In this document: piece after piece, positions 51,091 through 60,272 of the stretch | How the letters are laid out: each line of letters opens with the position of its first letter | How positions within the stretch are numbered: position 1 is the first letter of the stretch | Source of the DNA: JBNGOQ01 sp050589645 | GTDB lineage: Bacteria; Bacteroidota; Bacteroidia; Flavobacteriales; Flavobacteriaceae | Reading direction: 5' to 3' | DNA length: 64,000 bases | Assembly (NCBI RefSeq): GCF_050589645.1 | Contig: NZ_JBNGOQ010000003.1 | Span: forward strand, 558,001-622,000 | The notes under the pieces: generated by a model | What the model was told of the DNA's origin: nothing | The model's input: the letters and a program-made list of their open reading frames with translations, nothing else | The model's database searches: none | Program-made: the position numbers and the translations under genes

Positions 51091-51837
51091 TTACAGGGTA
51101 TTCCATAGTTCCCATGCTTTTTCGGCCTGGAATTCCAACATTTTTAGCCCGTTGCAGATGGTGGCGTTTCTGCTTTCCCCGGCCAATAAAAAGGCCGTCT
51201 TTTTCGGATTGTAGATCAGATCGAAGAGTAAATGGCGAGACGTAACAAATTGGTACGGTATCCCGGGTCTGTCCGTAACATTGGGGTGCGTTCCAAGGGG
51301 AGTGCAATTTATCAAGACCGTATACTCCTCCAAAAGCGCTTCGTTGAGGTCCTGGTAGGCATATTGTCCTTTTTTGGGATGCCTGGAGACCGCGCTGTAC
51401 ACTATGCCCAAATTTTCAAGGACAAAGGCAACGGCCTTGGATGCCCCGCCCGTGCCCAGGATCAATGCTTTTGTATGGTGTTTTTTTATAAAAGGCTCAA
51501 TGGCTTTCAAAAAGCCATAGGCATCGGTATTATACCCTATTAATCCCTTATCCGTGAACACAATGGTATTTACCGCACCAATTTTTTCCGCTTCGGGATC
51601 CAATGCCGCCAAATATGGAATAACGGCCTCTTTATAAGGAATGGTTACATTGAGCCCCCTCAAGTTGGAGCGGTCCCTAATAAGTTCCGGAAAATCACTG
51701 ATGGCCGGGATATCAAAATTTTCATAGACATATCCGTTCAGCCCAAGGGCCATAAACTTTTGGGTAAAATACCCTTTGGAAAAGGAATAGGAAATATTCC
51801 GCCCAACAAGCCCGTATCTATTTTTTCTGTGCGCCAT
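51091..51837 (-). CDS. aroE: Shikimate dehydrogenase
   Basis: AroE reduces 3-dehydroshikimate to shikimate with NADPH in aromatic amino acid synthesis. The 248-residue protein from the ATG at 51837 has the substrate-binding start YGLVGRNISYSFSKGYF, the GLNVTIPYKEAV motif with catalytic Lys near residue 65, a nucleotide-binding LGTGGASKAVAFVLENLG, and DLIYNPKKTAFLLAGE near the C terminus. The 51837 start is supported by homologues; upstream residues of the longer frame are not AroE-like. Its start overlaps the downstream end of the DUF368 gene by 20 bp. Confidence 0.95.
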   Translation of the reverse strand: MAHRKNRYGLVGRNISYSFSKGYFTQKFMALGLNGYVYENFDIPAISDFPELIRDRSNLRGLNVTIPYKEAVIPYLAALDPEAEKIGAVNTIVFTDKGLIGYNTDAYGFLKAIEPFIKKHHTKALILGTGGASKAVAFVLENLGIVYSAVSRHPKKGQYAYQDLNEALLEEYTVLINCTPLGTHPNVTDRPGIPYQFVTSRHLLFDLIYNPKKTAFLLAGESRNATICNGLKMLEFQAEKAWELWNTL

Positions 51838-52837
51838 TTTTACCATACCAGTCCAATGCCAATAAAACACCAATTCCCAAGATAACGAAAAGGAGGGCCC
51901 ACCAAGTTTCCACCTCGGAAAAATTGGGAAGGTAACGTTCGTAATTTACAATGATTCCCTTACCATTGGAATCCATGACCATTTGCCCGGCCTGATCCAT
52001 TTTATACATCGTTCTTTTCCAGGGCCAAACCACGCCCAATGATCCGGTTATAAAACCGATAATGACCGCCGTGGTAATGTGTTTGTAGTGCTTTAGCACA
52101 TAACTCAGGATATGGGAGATGGTCACCAGGCCCACCGCGGAACCCGTGGCGAATACGGCCAGTATCTTTAAAATGTTCAAACGTTCCGTGTTCTGGGTGA
52201 AACTAAAATCGCCCCTGAGGACCTCTCCAAAGGTATCGTAGAGCGCGTTTACCGAGTCTACCAAAAGCAACACATAATTCCCCAAAAGGATAAGTATAAA
52301 GGAGCCGGATAGTCCGGGCAATGTCATGCCCGAAACACTGATCATACCACAAAAGAAGATGAACAAAAGATTGTCGTTTTCCCTTGCCGGACTTAAAAAA
52401 CTGATGGAGATGCCAATGATAAGCCCAGCCAGCCCCATAGGCACGGTTTTTTTGTTCCACTGATCAAAATCTTTGGCGATATAATAAATAGAGCCCAGGA
52501 TCATGCCAAAAAAAGAGGCCCAGACAAAAAGCTCCTTTTGTTCCAGGAAATAATCGAGCAACTTGGAAACGCTAAAATAGCTCACGAGCATACCAAAGAT
52601 CAATAAGGATAAAAACTGCCCGTTTACGTAGCGATAGAAGCTTTTGAACCTGCCATTGACCAACAGTTTAAAGGCCTTTAGATTAATCTTTTGCAGTGAA
52701 TAGATGAATTCTTCGTAAAACCCACCTACAAAGGCCACAATTCCGCCGGAAACTCCGGGAACCTTATTGGCAGCACCCATGCAAAGTCCCTTGATGACCA
52801 GAAAAAACTTATCCAAAAATGTTCTTGGTTTGTGCAT
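51818..52837 (-). CDS. DUF368 membrane protein, PopT-type undecaprenyl phosphate translocase, copy 2
   Basis: The 339-residue protein has about eight to ten membrane segments and two DUF368 hallmark repeats: AANKVPGVSGGIVAFVGGFYEE near residue 22 and GMTLPGLSGSFILILLGNY near residue 170. DUF368 proteins (PopT) were shown to move undecaprenyl phosphate back across the membrane for reuse in wall and polysaccharide synthesis. It lies 12 bp after the other DUF368 gene on the same strand and overlaps aroE by 20 bp. Confidence 0.92.
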   Translation of the reverse strand: MHKPRTFLDKFFLVIKGLCMGAANKVPGVSGGIVAFVGGFYEEFIYSLQKINLKAFKLLVNGRFKSFYRYVNGQFLSLLIFGMLVSYFSVSKLLDYFLEQKELFVWASFFGMILGSIYYIAKDFDQWNKKTVPMGLAGLIIGISISFLSPARENDNLLFIFFCGMISVSGMTLPGLSGSFILILLGNYVLLLVDSVNALYDTFGEVLRGDFSFTQNTERLNILKILAVFATGSAVGLVTISHILSYVLKHYKHITTAVIIGFITGSLGVVWPWKRTMYKMDQAGQMVMDSNGKGIIVNYERYLPNFSEVETWWALLFVILGIGVLLALDWYGKNGAQKK

Positions 52838-52849
52838 ATGGGTCAGTCC

Positions 52850-53767
52850 TTATTTTTTAGCAGCTACTTTTTCGAGCATAAAAATAAGGCAAAATCCAAT
52901 GGTGGCGAGGACCAGGGCATGGATTAATTGGTTATCTCCCTCAAATGCGAAAGGTGAAATGCTCCGTTCCCGAATGGGGACAATTTTATCGCCAAAGGTC
53001 CGGGTTTCCAAAACCTGTTTCCAGGGCCATATTTTGTTAAGGGAACCCAAGATGAAACCGGTTAAAAGAGCCAGGGTTATATTTTTATAATGGGCAAACA
53101 TCCATTTTAAAAGTCTTGCAAAACTCAACAGGCCAAAAACGGCGCCCAAGGCCACCGTGGCTACCAGAGCCAGATTACGCTCGTGAACGGCATCCAGAAT
53201 AGTTTTGTAGGAACCTAGGAGCACCAGGATAAATGCCCCGGATATTCCCGGTAGGATCATGGCGCAAACTGCCAAGGCCCCGGATAAAAAAAGAAAGGGA
53301 AGGCTTGCCGTATTTTCGATAGGTGGCAAGATGGTAATATAATAGGCCAAGGCCGCTCCCAATAACAATACCAGAACGGTGACCGGCTTCCATTTGGCAA
53401 TGGCCTTGCCCACAAAAAAGATACTGGCCAATACCAGACCAAAGAAAAAAGACCATAGGAGTATGGGTTCGTTTTCCAAGAGCCAGCTTACCAAAGTGGC
53501 CAGTGAAAATAAACTGATAAAGATGCCGAGGAAAAGGGCCAACAAAAAATTCCCGTTGAGCTGTGACCAGAAGGCTTTGAAACCTTTTTTTCGCAGCGTA
53601 TGAAAGAGCGAAATATTTATTTGATTAATGGAGGTGATGAGTTCCTCATAGATGCCTGAAATAAACGCGATGGTCCCTCCGGATACACCTGGCACCACAT
53701 CTGCTGCACCCATGGCCATACCCTTTAGGGCAATTACCAAATAGTGTAGAAGGTTTCGGTTTTCCAT
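52850..53767 (-). CDS. DUF368 membrane protein, PopT-type undecaprenyl phosphate translocase, copy 1
   Basis: The 305-residue protein shares the DUF368 repeats AADVVPGVSGGTIAFISGIYEEL near residue 21 and CAMILPGISGAFILVLLGSY near residue 168. It is a paralogue of the adjacent protein at 51818 with clear but moderate identity, so the duplication is old. Both could recycle undecaprenyl phosphate, perhaps under different conditions. It sits 27 bp after the TPR gene end on the same strand and is followed at 12 bp by copy 2. Confidence 0.92.
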   Translation of the reverse strand: MENRNLLHYLVIALKGMAMGAADVVPGVSGGTIAFISGIYEELITSINQINISLFHTLRKKGFKAFWSQLNGNFLLALFLGIFISLFSLATLVSWLLENEPILLWSFFFGLVLASIFFVGKAIAKWKPVTVLVLLLGAALAYYITILPPIENTASLPFLFLSGALAVCAMILPGISGAFILVLLGSYKTILDAVHERNLALVATVALGAVFGLLSFARLLKWMFAHYKNITLALLTGFILGSLNKIWPWKQVLETRTFGDKIVPIRERSISPFAFEGDNQLIHALVLATIGFCLIFMLEKVAAKK

Positions 53768-53794
53768 AAAATTAAAAAAACAAAAGTAGTTTTT

Positions 53795-55195
53795 TTATCT
53801 GGGAGCCCGCTTCATATCTGAAATTATGTTTTTAGTCCATTCCGTGCCGGCATATTGTGGAAATGCCTCCAGGAAGAGGTGAAGTTTTTCGGCATTCAGT
53901 GTTAGGGCGTTGACCAGGCTTTCCGATGCCTTGCCCGTATTGGCCATCAATAAATAAACGCCTGCCATTTTATAGGGTATCTCGGCCTCTTCGGGGTAAA
54001 ATTCCAGCCCTTGCAATAGGATTTGCACAGCAGAATCCACGTCCTTGTTCAGCAGGACCACGTCGGCCCAATTTAACCAGGTGTCCAACTCATAGTTGCC
54101 TAGATCTACCGCTTGTTTATAGGCGAAATCGGCCTCATCGTAGTTTCTTAAGGCGACGTGTATTTTACCGCATTTTTTCCAGTATAAGGGATTTTCCCCA
54201 TCGATATTAATGGCCTTATTGATGTAATAAAGGGCCTTTTCAAAATTTTCCTTTCGGAAATAAAAATCAGTTATAGCCAACCAGCCCTTATCCAAAAGGG
54301 GATCCTCATGTACGGTATGGTAATAATAGTACTTGGCCAGGTCATCGTTCCCCAGCTTTTCATGACATCTTCCAATGCGCAGATAGGCGTGTGAAGTAGG
54401 GTCTTCCAGGCTGATGGTGGTTTCATAGTTTTCTATGGCCTCGTTGTAATTTCCCATTTTTTCCAGCACTTTGGCCTTTTCAAAATAGGCGCCAATAAAG
54501 GAATCGTCGGCAATAATGGCAAAATCAAAGGCGGTGAGGGCCTCAGGGAACATTTTTTTTGAAAAATACTGCTTGCCCAGTTGATGCCAGGCCACTTCAC
54601 AATAAGGGTTTCGTTCCAGAAAATCGTTCAGGTAATAAATCGCGCCCTCATAATCTTGCATAAACTCGAAACAGTAAATGACATTATAGAGAGAAGAATA
54701 GTCCTGCTCATCTATGGAAACGCATTTCATAAAATTTTCCTTGGCAAGCTCAAAGTTGTCCATAAACAGATATTCCATGCCCAGTAGGGAATAGATATCC
54801 ATATGGTGATCGGCTATTTCAAGGGCTCTTTTGAGAAGGATTACGGCCGCTTCATGATTGTCCTTCTTGGAGTATATGTTGGCGCGCTGTATGTAAATTT
54901 CCTCGTTGGAACCGTCCAGGACCTGTAGTTCGTCGAGCAGTTGCTCGGCAACCTCCAATTTGTTCTCAAAAACCAGAACCTCTACGCTCAGAAGTTTAAG
55001 CTCAATGGAATCCGGGTGCTGTTGCAGTCCTATTTTGATGGCTTTTTTTGCCAAGGACACCTTACCGTTGTTGAGATAGTAGTGAATAATGTCTTCAAAG
55101 TCCTCCGCATCGAAGAAGTAGACATCATCGGTCTTCAGCATGGACTCAAACTTGGCTAATGGTCGGCTTGGTCTTTCGTTAGCATCTAACGCCAT
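53795..55195 (-). CDS. Tetratricopeptide repeat protein (466 aa)
   Basis: The protein is almost entirely TPR units of 34 residues, for example YSLLGMEYLFMDNFELAKENFMKC, EVAWHQLGKQYFSKKMFPEALTAFDFA and HAYLRIGRCHEKLGNDDLAKYYYYH. It has no signal peptide and so is cytoplasmic or peripheral. TPR proteins bind other proteins; the partner is unknown. It precedes the DUF368 pair with a 27-bp gap on the same strand. Upstream, TTAACAAATTA occurs twice in tandem near 55272-55295. Confidence 0.92.
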   Translation of the reverse strand: MALDANERPSRPLAKFESMLKTDDVYFFDAEDFEDIIHYYLNNGKVSLAKKAIKIGLQQHPDSIELKLLSVEVLVFENKLEVAEQLLDELQVLDGSNEEIYIQRANIYSKKDNHEAAVILLKRALEIADHHMDIYSLLGMEYLFMDNFELAKENFMKCVSIDEQDYSSLYNVIYCFEFMQDYEGAIYYLNDFLERNPYCEVAWHQLGKQYFSKKMFPEALTAFDFAIIADDSFIGAYFEKAKVLEKMGNYNEAIENYETTISLEDPTSHAYLRIGRCHEKLGNDDLAKYYYYHTVHEDPLLDKGWLAITDFYFRKENFEKALYYINKAINIDGENPLYWKKCGKIHVALRNYDEADFAYKQAVDLGNYELDTWLNWADVVLLNKDVDSAVQILLQGLEFYPEEAEIPYKMAGVYLLMANTGKASESLVNALTLNAEKLHLFLEAFPQYAGTEWTKNIISDMKRAPR

Positions 55196-55292
55196 AGGAA
55201 CGTTTTGGTTAAACTATGGAATTAAAAATAACCTTTTGAGGCTGTCTTTAATTCCCGACTTGGGCTATATTATTAACAAATTAGTTAACAAA

Positions 55293-56480
55293 TTATTGTT
55301 TATAAGCTGTTAATACTTCGAGGATTAGGGCGCATCCCTCCCTAATTTCCTCTTCTGAAATGGTCAAGGGCGGGGAGATACGAACGGCCTTGGGTTCGAA
55401 CAGCAGCCAAAAAAGTATCAGTCCTTTTTTTGCACATTCATGTATTACATAATTGGCCTGCGCTACATTTTCCATAAGGAGTGCCAGCATAAGTCCTTTT
55501 CCGCGGATTTCCTTTATATATTGGTGTTTTAGCAGCTGTCTGATCAATTTTTCCTTTTCCAGGCAGGCCGGAATAAGCCCACTTTCCTTGATTTCGGTCA
55601 GGGTGGCCAAACTTGCCGCCGCAATTACCGGATTTCCCCCAAACGTGGTAATATGGCCTAAGGAGGGGTGATGCTGAAGGGTGTCCATCATGGCCTTGGA
55701 AGCTGTAAAGGCGCCTACAGGAAGCCCGGAAGCCATTCCTTTGCCCATGACCAGGATGTCCGGCACACAATGGTAATGCTCAAAGGCAAAGAGTTTTCCG
55801 GTGCGGCCAAACCCGGGTTGAATTTCGTCTAGGATAAGCAAGGCTCCCATTTCCGTGCAGCGTTCCCGTACCTTTTTCAGATAATCGGTTTTGGGTGCTA
55901 TACATCCGGCTCCGCCCTGTATGGTCTCCAGTACTACTGCAGCCGTTTTTTCCGTAATCCTTTCCAAATCGGCCTCGTGGTTGAAATGGATAAAACCGAT
56001 ATCGGGAATCAAGGGTCTAAAAGTACTTTTTCTTGCCTCGTAGCCCATAAGGCTCAAACTTCCCATGGTGTTTCCATGATAAGCCCCGTGCGCTGCTATA
56101 ATCCTAGATCGTCCGGTAACCCTGCGGGCCAATTTCATAGCTCCTTCCATGGCTTCGGTACCCGAATTTACCAGATAAGTGCTCTCCAAAGGTGCAGGTA
56201 AAAGGGAAGCTAGGAGCTTGGTGTAGGCCACTGCGGGTTTTTGCACGTATTCCCCATAGACCATCACATGCATATATTGTTCGCACTGCTGTTTTACAGC
56301 AGTGACCACTTTGGGGTGGCAATGTCCTAAACTGCAAGCGGAAACCCCTGCTACAAAATCTAAGTGGGCCTTCCCGTCGCGATCGTAAATATAACTGCCC
56401 CGGGCATGGGAAACTTCCATAGCCAATGGATGGGGGGTGGTCTGGGCCTGATATTTTAGAAAGTCCTTTTTCATCTTCAC
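55293..56480 (-). CDS. Class III aminotransferase (aspartate aminotransferase family, acetylornithine-type)
   Basis: The 395-residue PLP enzyme has the class III layout: an N-terminal YDRDGKAHLDFVAGVSACSLGH motif, NSGTEAMEGAMKLAR near residue 108, the ILDEIQPGFGRTGKLFAFEHY segment and the lysine in LVMGKGMASGLPVGAF (near residue 250), and TFGGNPVIAAASLATL. Relatives include acetylornithine, ornithine and 4-aminobutyrate aminotransferases; the substrate is not clear from sequence. No arginine-synthesis gene is adjacent. It lies 6 bp after the OstA-like gene end on the same strand. Confidence 0.93.
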   Translation of the reverse strand: MKMKKDFLKYQAQTTPHPLAMEVSHARGSYIYDRDGKAHLDFVAGVSACSLGHCHPKVVTAVKQQCEQYMHVMVYGEYVQKPAVAYTKLLASLLPAPLESTYLVNSGTEAMEGAMKLARRVTGRSRIIAAHGAYHGNTMGSLSLMGYEARKSTFRPLIPDIGFIHFNHEADLERITEKTAAVVLETIQGGAGCIAPKTDYLKKVRERCTEMGALLILDEIQPGFGRTGKLFAFEHYHCVPDILVMGKGMASGLPVGAFTASKAMMDTLQHHPSLGHITTFGGNPVIAAASLATLTEIKESGLIPACLEKEKLIRQLLKHQYIKEIRGKGLMLALLMENVAQANYVIHECAKKGLILFWLLFEPKAVRISPPLTISEEEIREGCALILEVLTAYKQ

Positions 56481-56486
56481 GACCCC

Positions 56487-58502
56487 TTATTCATCGTCGA
56501 GGTATTCCAGGGCTTCCGAAACCGGAATCCGTTCACCGTCCTTATAGGCTACAATATAACTTTCGGGATACCCTCTGGCATCGGCACGCAATTTTAGGTT
56601 CAGGGCCTCGTCGTAGGAGGCCGCGTTCCCGTACATGTATCTAATGAGGTCTTGAAAATTTTCTTTTGAAAGGGGGTCAAGACCACTGAATTCCTCCGGT
56701 TTCAAAGGAATATCCCGGTAACTGGCCAATAACTGGACCTTAAAAACGATACCTGTCTCCGTGGTTTTTACGCTTGTCTTTTCCGGAGGGCCCCTAGGTT
56801 TTTCCGGTTTGGAAATCCCTTGCCCATCTTCTACGTCCTCATTTTCAAAGTCAATGGGATTGTTTACGCCTTGGATAGTGACCAAGGTGATGTTGTTATC
56901 GTCCTCATCAAAGATATCGTCCTTGGTCATGATCCGTTCATCGCCACGCCAAATGAAACCCTTTAGTTTACGGGCATTTTCAGGGAGATCTTTTTCCGGG
57001 AAGATGTCACCGTCCGGGTTGGTAAAAAAAGTGATGTCCTCAATGTCATTATTGGCCATGATCAAGCGTATTTCGCTGCAAATGGTCTTGTCAATGCCTA
57101 TGAGTTCATCGTCATCATTGTACATATAGTAAATGACCTCGGTATTTTTGATCAGGTCAATAATCTTTAGCTCGTTCTCTACAAACTGCCCAAAAAGGTC
57201 CTTGCCCTTGGCTTGGTTGTAGCCTACTTTACCGATACTGTCCAAGGAAATCACAAAGGCGTTGTTAAGCACCTTTAGGGAATCGAGCTTTTCGGTCTCC
57301 ATATCGGATATGAGATGGATGCTGTCTCCGGTCATTTGGTTTTCACCGTTCCATAGAATGGGTTCTGTAATGAGTTGGGTAATTCCGGTGCGTTGATCAA
57401 AATGAATGGAATCGCATTTTCCGCTAAGATCGGTCTTGTAAAACTTGGCGTTTCTGAAGGCCCTGAGAATCCGCGCCTCCGGTTTCCCGGTCACCATTAG
57501 CGTATCTCCGTGCATATAGAGCGAATCCTGTTCCACCAGGCTTATGGATACCGCGCGTTTGGTGGCGAAAACCGAATCCCTGGCCTTAAAGACCTCGGCA
57601 TAGTGGGCCCTAATGATACCTTGATTAACGGTATCGGTCACCTTGATGTTATTGGTGGCCGAGGCAAACTCGGTGGCCTTGTCAAAATATACGCTATCTC
57701 CCTCTATAATGCGGTTGTTGTAATCTATACGGGTGTTCTTAATACCGTAGCCGCTTTCTACCTTGGTGTCGTAAAAGCCACGTTCGAAATAGATTTTATA
57801 GGCTTCTCCGATAATGGTGGAGGGGCCGTACATATAGGCATTTTTGGAGGTGGTATAGTAGTCCAATTGTTGAGAGTCTACCGTGTACTCCGGATTCTGG
57901 ATGTGTACCTTGTCCAAAAATTGATATTTGTCCAATTCCATAAAATACCGTCCAATTTGGCTGGTAAGGGTGTTGGCAGAGTCCACAATGGTCCCGAAAT
58001 CCTCGTAATAGGCCTGTTGTTGTTCCCGATTAAAGCGCAGGGTATCCGTTCTCAGGGTCATCTGGCCATTCTCCAGCACCACATTTTCCCAGGCCTTGGC
58101 CAATTTTATATTGCCGTCATAGTCTATCTTACCGCTGGTCATCTGCACGGAATCTCCCTGTTGCAGACGTATGTTGCCTATGGCCTTTAACCGGTTCTCC
58201 TTTTGATAGAAAATAGCAATATCGCACCAAAGATCGGCACCCTCATGTTCAAACTGCACCTGGCGGTCGTCCTTGCTGAAGATCGATGCGCCCGGGTACT
58301 GGGCCTCGTCCTTGGTGAAATTGGCCCCGTATACGATATTGATTTGCTTTTGCTCTACCTCTGTTTGGGCGGAACAAACCGAACTGACAAGCAAAAAGAA
58401 TCCAAAAACAATTAACGCGCGCAATATTCGATATTTTGCCCCAAAAATAGGTTTTTTTTGGTGAGGGGATAAAAAGATTGGGATAGATTTAGGAGGGCTC
58501 AA
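56487..58502 (-). CDS. OstA-like LPS transport protein with C-terminal SPOR-like domain
   Basis: The 671-residue protein begins with a signal peptide that is probably preceded by a misread start: the ATG gives 27 extra residues before RILRALIVFGFFLLVSSVCSAQ, and a TTG start (LRALIVFG) would fit a standard signal. The main part has OstA/LptA-like beta repeats (KLAKAWENVVLENGQMTLRTDTLRF, VEQDSLYMHGDTLMVTG). The last 86 residues (about 586-671) look like a SPOR peptidoglycan-binding domain: FKVQLLASY at the start, IRYMYGNAASYDEALNLKL and YIVAYKDGERI. Such a fusion would link LPS transport to the cell wall. It overlaps the DUF6438 gene by 4 bp. Confidence 0.85.
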   Translation of the reverse strand: MSPPKSIPIFLSPHQKKPIFGAKYRILRALIVFGFFLLVSSVCSAQTEVEQKQINIVYGANFTKDEAQYPGASIFSKDDRQVQFEHEGADLWCDIAIFYQKENRLKAIGNIRLQQGDSVQMTSGKIDYDGNIKLAKAWENVVLENGQMTLRTDTLRFNREQQQAYYEDFGTIVDSANTLTSQIGRYFMELDKYQFLDKVHIQNPEYTVDSQQLDYYTTSKNAYMYGPSTIIGEAYKIYFERGFYDTKVESGYGIKNTRIDYNNRIIEGDSVYFDKATEFASATNNIKVTDTVNQGIIRAHYAEVFKARDSVFATKRAVSISLVEQDSLYMHGDTLMVTGKPEARILRAFRNAKFYKTDLSGKCDSIHFDQRTGITQLITEPILWNGENQMTGDSIHLISDMETEKLDSLKVLNNAFVISLDSIGKVGYNQAKGKDLFGQFVENELKIIDLIKNTEVIYYMYNDDDELIGIDKTICSEIRLIMANNDIEDITFFTNPDGDIFPEKDLPENARKLKGFIWRGDERIMTKDDIFDEDDNNITLVTIQGVNNPIDFENEDVEDGQGISKPEKPRGPPEKTSVKTTETGIVFKVQLLASYRDIPLKPEEFSGLDPLSKENFQDLIRYMYGNAASYDEALNLKLRADARGYPESYIVAYKDGERIPVSEALEYLDDE

Positions 58503-59392
58503 AAATCGATCAGCCCAAAAATATAATCGTAGAGAACGGATAGTCCGTAACTGCCCGCCAAACCATAATCCTGTATTTTTTTGATGCTCCCGTCAGCGTA
58601 GTGTACCGTTAAGTATCCCGTTTGGTTGTCGGTTTGGTCTACAGAATACATATCCTTGAGCTTTCTAAGCTGAATGTTTTGGATCAACTCGGACATATAT
58701 GCCCAATCTGCCTGGTCCAATTGCAAATCCTTTTCCCCGCGCTGCACTACATGGTCTATTCCCTTATAACGAACATGCCCGCCTTTGTCCATGACAATCT
58801 CGAATACGGGACAGGTACCATAGCAATAGTCCGTTTTGAACTCGATTTTAACAACCGCTTCTTTATCCGGGTCAGCACTATAGGGCATAAGGTGGTCGTT
58901 TTTTACGTACAGCGTGTCCACTGACTGTTCGGACAATTTTGTGCCGGCCCCTGACATTTGAACGGAAAGCAGCAGATAGGCCTTGGTGTTTTTTTTGAGA
59001 ATTTGGACATAGGGCCGCACGGGGTTAATTCCCTTCCTGAAATAACGCTTCGGAAAGGTGATTTTTTTGTGCTTTTTTTTTCTGCCGGTCAGAATAAGCA
59101 TTTCAGCTTGCTTAATGGTCTGCTGGTATCGCTTAAAATGAGCCTCTCCGTGAACAAACAGATCTTCGATGCCGTCGTGATCAAAGTCGCCCCAAGCCAT
59201 GGTAATGGTCTCTGGAATCTCCAAGGAGTTGGTTTCGCCCCCGTATATTTTGAAACCTTCATAAGGGGTTCCTGAAATCCGGTAGTTATTCACGATATAC
59301 TGTTCTACCTGGGCTTTTTCCTTAAGATCACAGAGATTTTGAGCGTTTCCGAGCATAGGAAGCAATAAACATAAGGTGATTATATTTTTCAA
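58499..59392 (-). CDS. DUF6438 domain secreted protein (297 aa)
   Basis: A signal peptide (about 1-17, MKNIITLCLLLPMLGNAQ) is followed by two parts. The C-terminal half (about residues 180-297) is a DUF6438 domain: KIEFKTDYCYGTCPVFEIVMDKGGHVRYKGI with its CYGTCP motif, and ELIQNIQLRKLKDMY. The N-terminal half has an EF-hand-like calcium-binding loop DFDHDGIEDLFVHG. Its role is unknown. Its stop overlaps the OstA-like gene start by 4 bp (ATGA), so the two are coupled. Confidence 0.85.
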   Translation of the reverse strand: MKNIITLCLLLPMLGNAQNLCDLKEKAQVEQYIVNNYRISGTPYEGFKIYGGETNSLEIPETITMAWGDFDHDGIEDLFVHGEAHFKRYQQTIKQAEMLILTGRKKKHKKITFPKRYFRKGINPVRPYVQILKKNTKAYLLLSVQMSGAGTKLSEQSVDTLYVKNDHLMPYSADPDKEAVVKIEFKTDYCYGTCPVFEIVMDKGGHVRYKGIDHVVQRGEKDLQLDQADWAYMSELIQNIQLRKLKDMYSVDQTDNQTGYLTVHYADGSIKKIQDYGLAGSYGLSVLYDYIFGLIDF

Positions 59393-59438
59393 GGGACTTC
59401 AATTAAAAATCAAGGCCATTAAAGATATGGATTTTACG

Positions 59439-59602
59439 CCAATAAGCGGTTAAGGTAAAAGATGGGATAGAATAACCGCTACCTCCTTTTTGAAGGGGCA
59501 GGATTACTTACTTCATAGCTCCCGGAATATATTGCTCCCCCTTTCCAAGCACTGGTCCGTAGTCATTTCAAACTGTTCCTCGAGTGGTAACTTTCCTGCC
59601 TC
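59439..59602. repeat. Direct duplication, left copy (partner at 60198-60362)
   Basis: Runs such as AATAAGCGGTTAAGG against AATAACTGGGTAAGG and AACTGTTCCTCGAG in both copies show a duplication of about 165 bp covering the end of a gene and its downstream spacer. Confidence 0.75.
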
Positions 59603-59641
59603 GCCGTTACTGCTTGGATCGCCTCCTCGATTACACCCCAT
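59513..59641 (-). pseudogene. Truncated paralogue of the gene at 60273
   Basis: The frame from the ATG at 59641 gives 42 residues whose last 30 (NGEAGKLPLEEQFEMTTDQ...NIFREL) match the C-terminal 30 residues of the protein at 60273-60602 with about ten changes. The N-terminal part does not match. Only the C-terminal end of the gene, plus the adjacent downstream DNA (59439-59512 against 60198-60272), is duplicated, so this is probably a decayed copy. Confidence 0.65.
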
Positions 59642-59726
59642 GTCAAGGGGATACTTTTTAATCGTCTTGAATTAAAAATCAGCTGGTCAAAATCGATGAT
59701 TTGATGGAGCTACCAACTATCTTGTA

Positions 59727-59861
59727 TTAGGGTAATGGGCGGTCTGATTTTCTTTTTTTTCGCTTCTTTTTGTACAAATCCACCTTGTCCTGGATTCTCG
59801 CCATGATCGCAAATAGGATGAGCAATCCGATAACTCCCGAAATGAAGTTTAAAAGAGTCAT
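59727..59861 (-). CDS. 44-residue membrane peptide
   Basis: The ATG is at 59861 and the TAA at 59727-59729. Residues 1-21 are hydrophobic (MTLLNFISGVIGLLILFAIMA), followed by a strongly basic tail (KKKRKKRKSDRPLP), the same plan as the 49-residue peptide at 25847. The gene stands alone in a gene-poor region. A TATGTTTT near the -7 position is close to consensus. No family is known. Confidence 0.5.
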   Translation of the reverse strand: MTLLNFISGVIGLLILFAIMARIQDKVDLYKKKRKKRKSDRPLP

Positions 59862-60272
59862 GCGTTTTTAAACTAAAACATAGGTTTTGACCGAGCGAAG
59901 TTACACTCAAAATAGTGCGGGAAATAACAAAGACAACTGGGCAAAAATCTGTACAAAAATCTATACGAAACAAGGTCATTTAAAATGGCCACGATATCAA
60001 TTTTTCTTGTTTTGGGTCTGCGTGTTCCGGACTTTTTAAAAGGATACCCTTGAAGCCATCATTCTACGGTAGATACCTTGCACATCAAGGATTTCTTCTG
60101 CAAGGGTGTTGTGGGCAAGGTGGACGGATGGTGATAGTATGAGAAAAACAACATAAACGTAATACGCGGGTAAAAACGTAGCAAGGAGGCATCTACATCA
60201 ATAACTGGGTAAGGCGAAAGATCGGGATTGCCGTTGTAACATTTGTGTATAGGCTGTATACAGCCACTAATT
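59862..60272. other. 411-bp gene-poor region
   Basis: Frames here are short and their composition is not protein-like. The right part (60198-60272) is the downstream flank of the intact gene at 60273, duplicated at 59439-59512. I see no RNA gene or known mobile element. Confidence 0.6.

Noticed and set aside
59710..59979. 89-residue frame on the minus strand
   Set aside because: It is in a different frame from the 44-residue peptide, has poor composition and overlaps its own promoter region.
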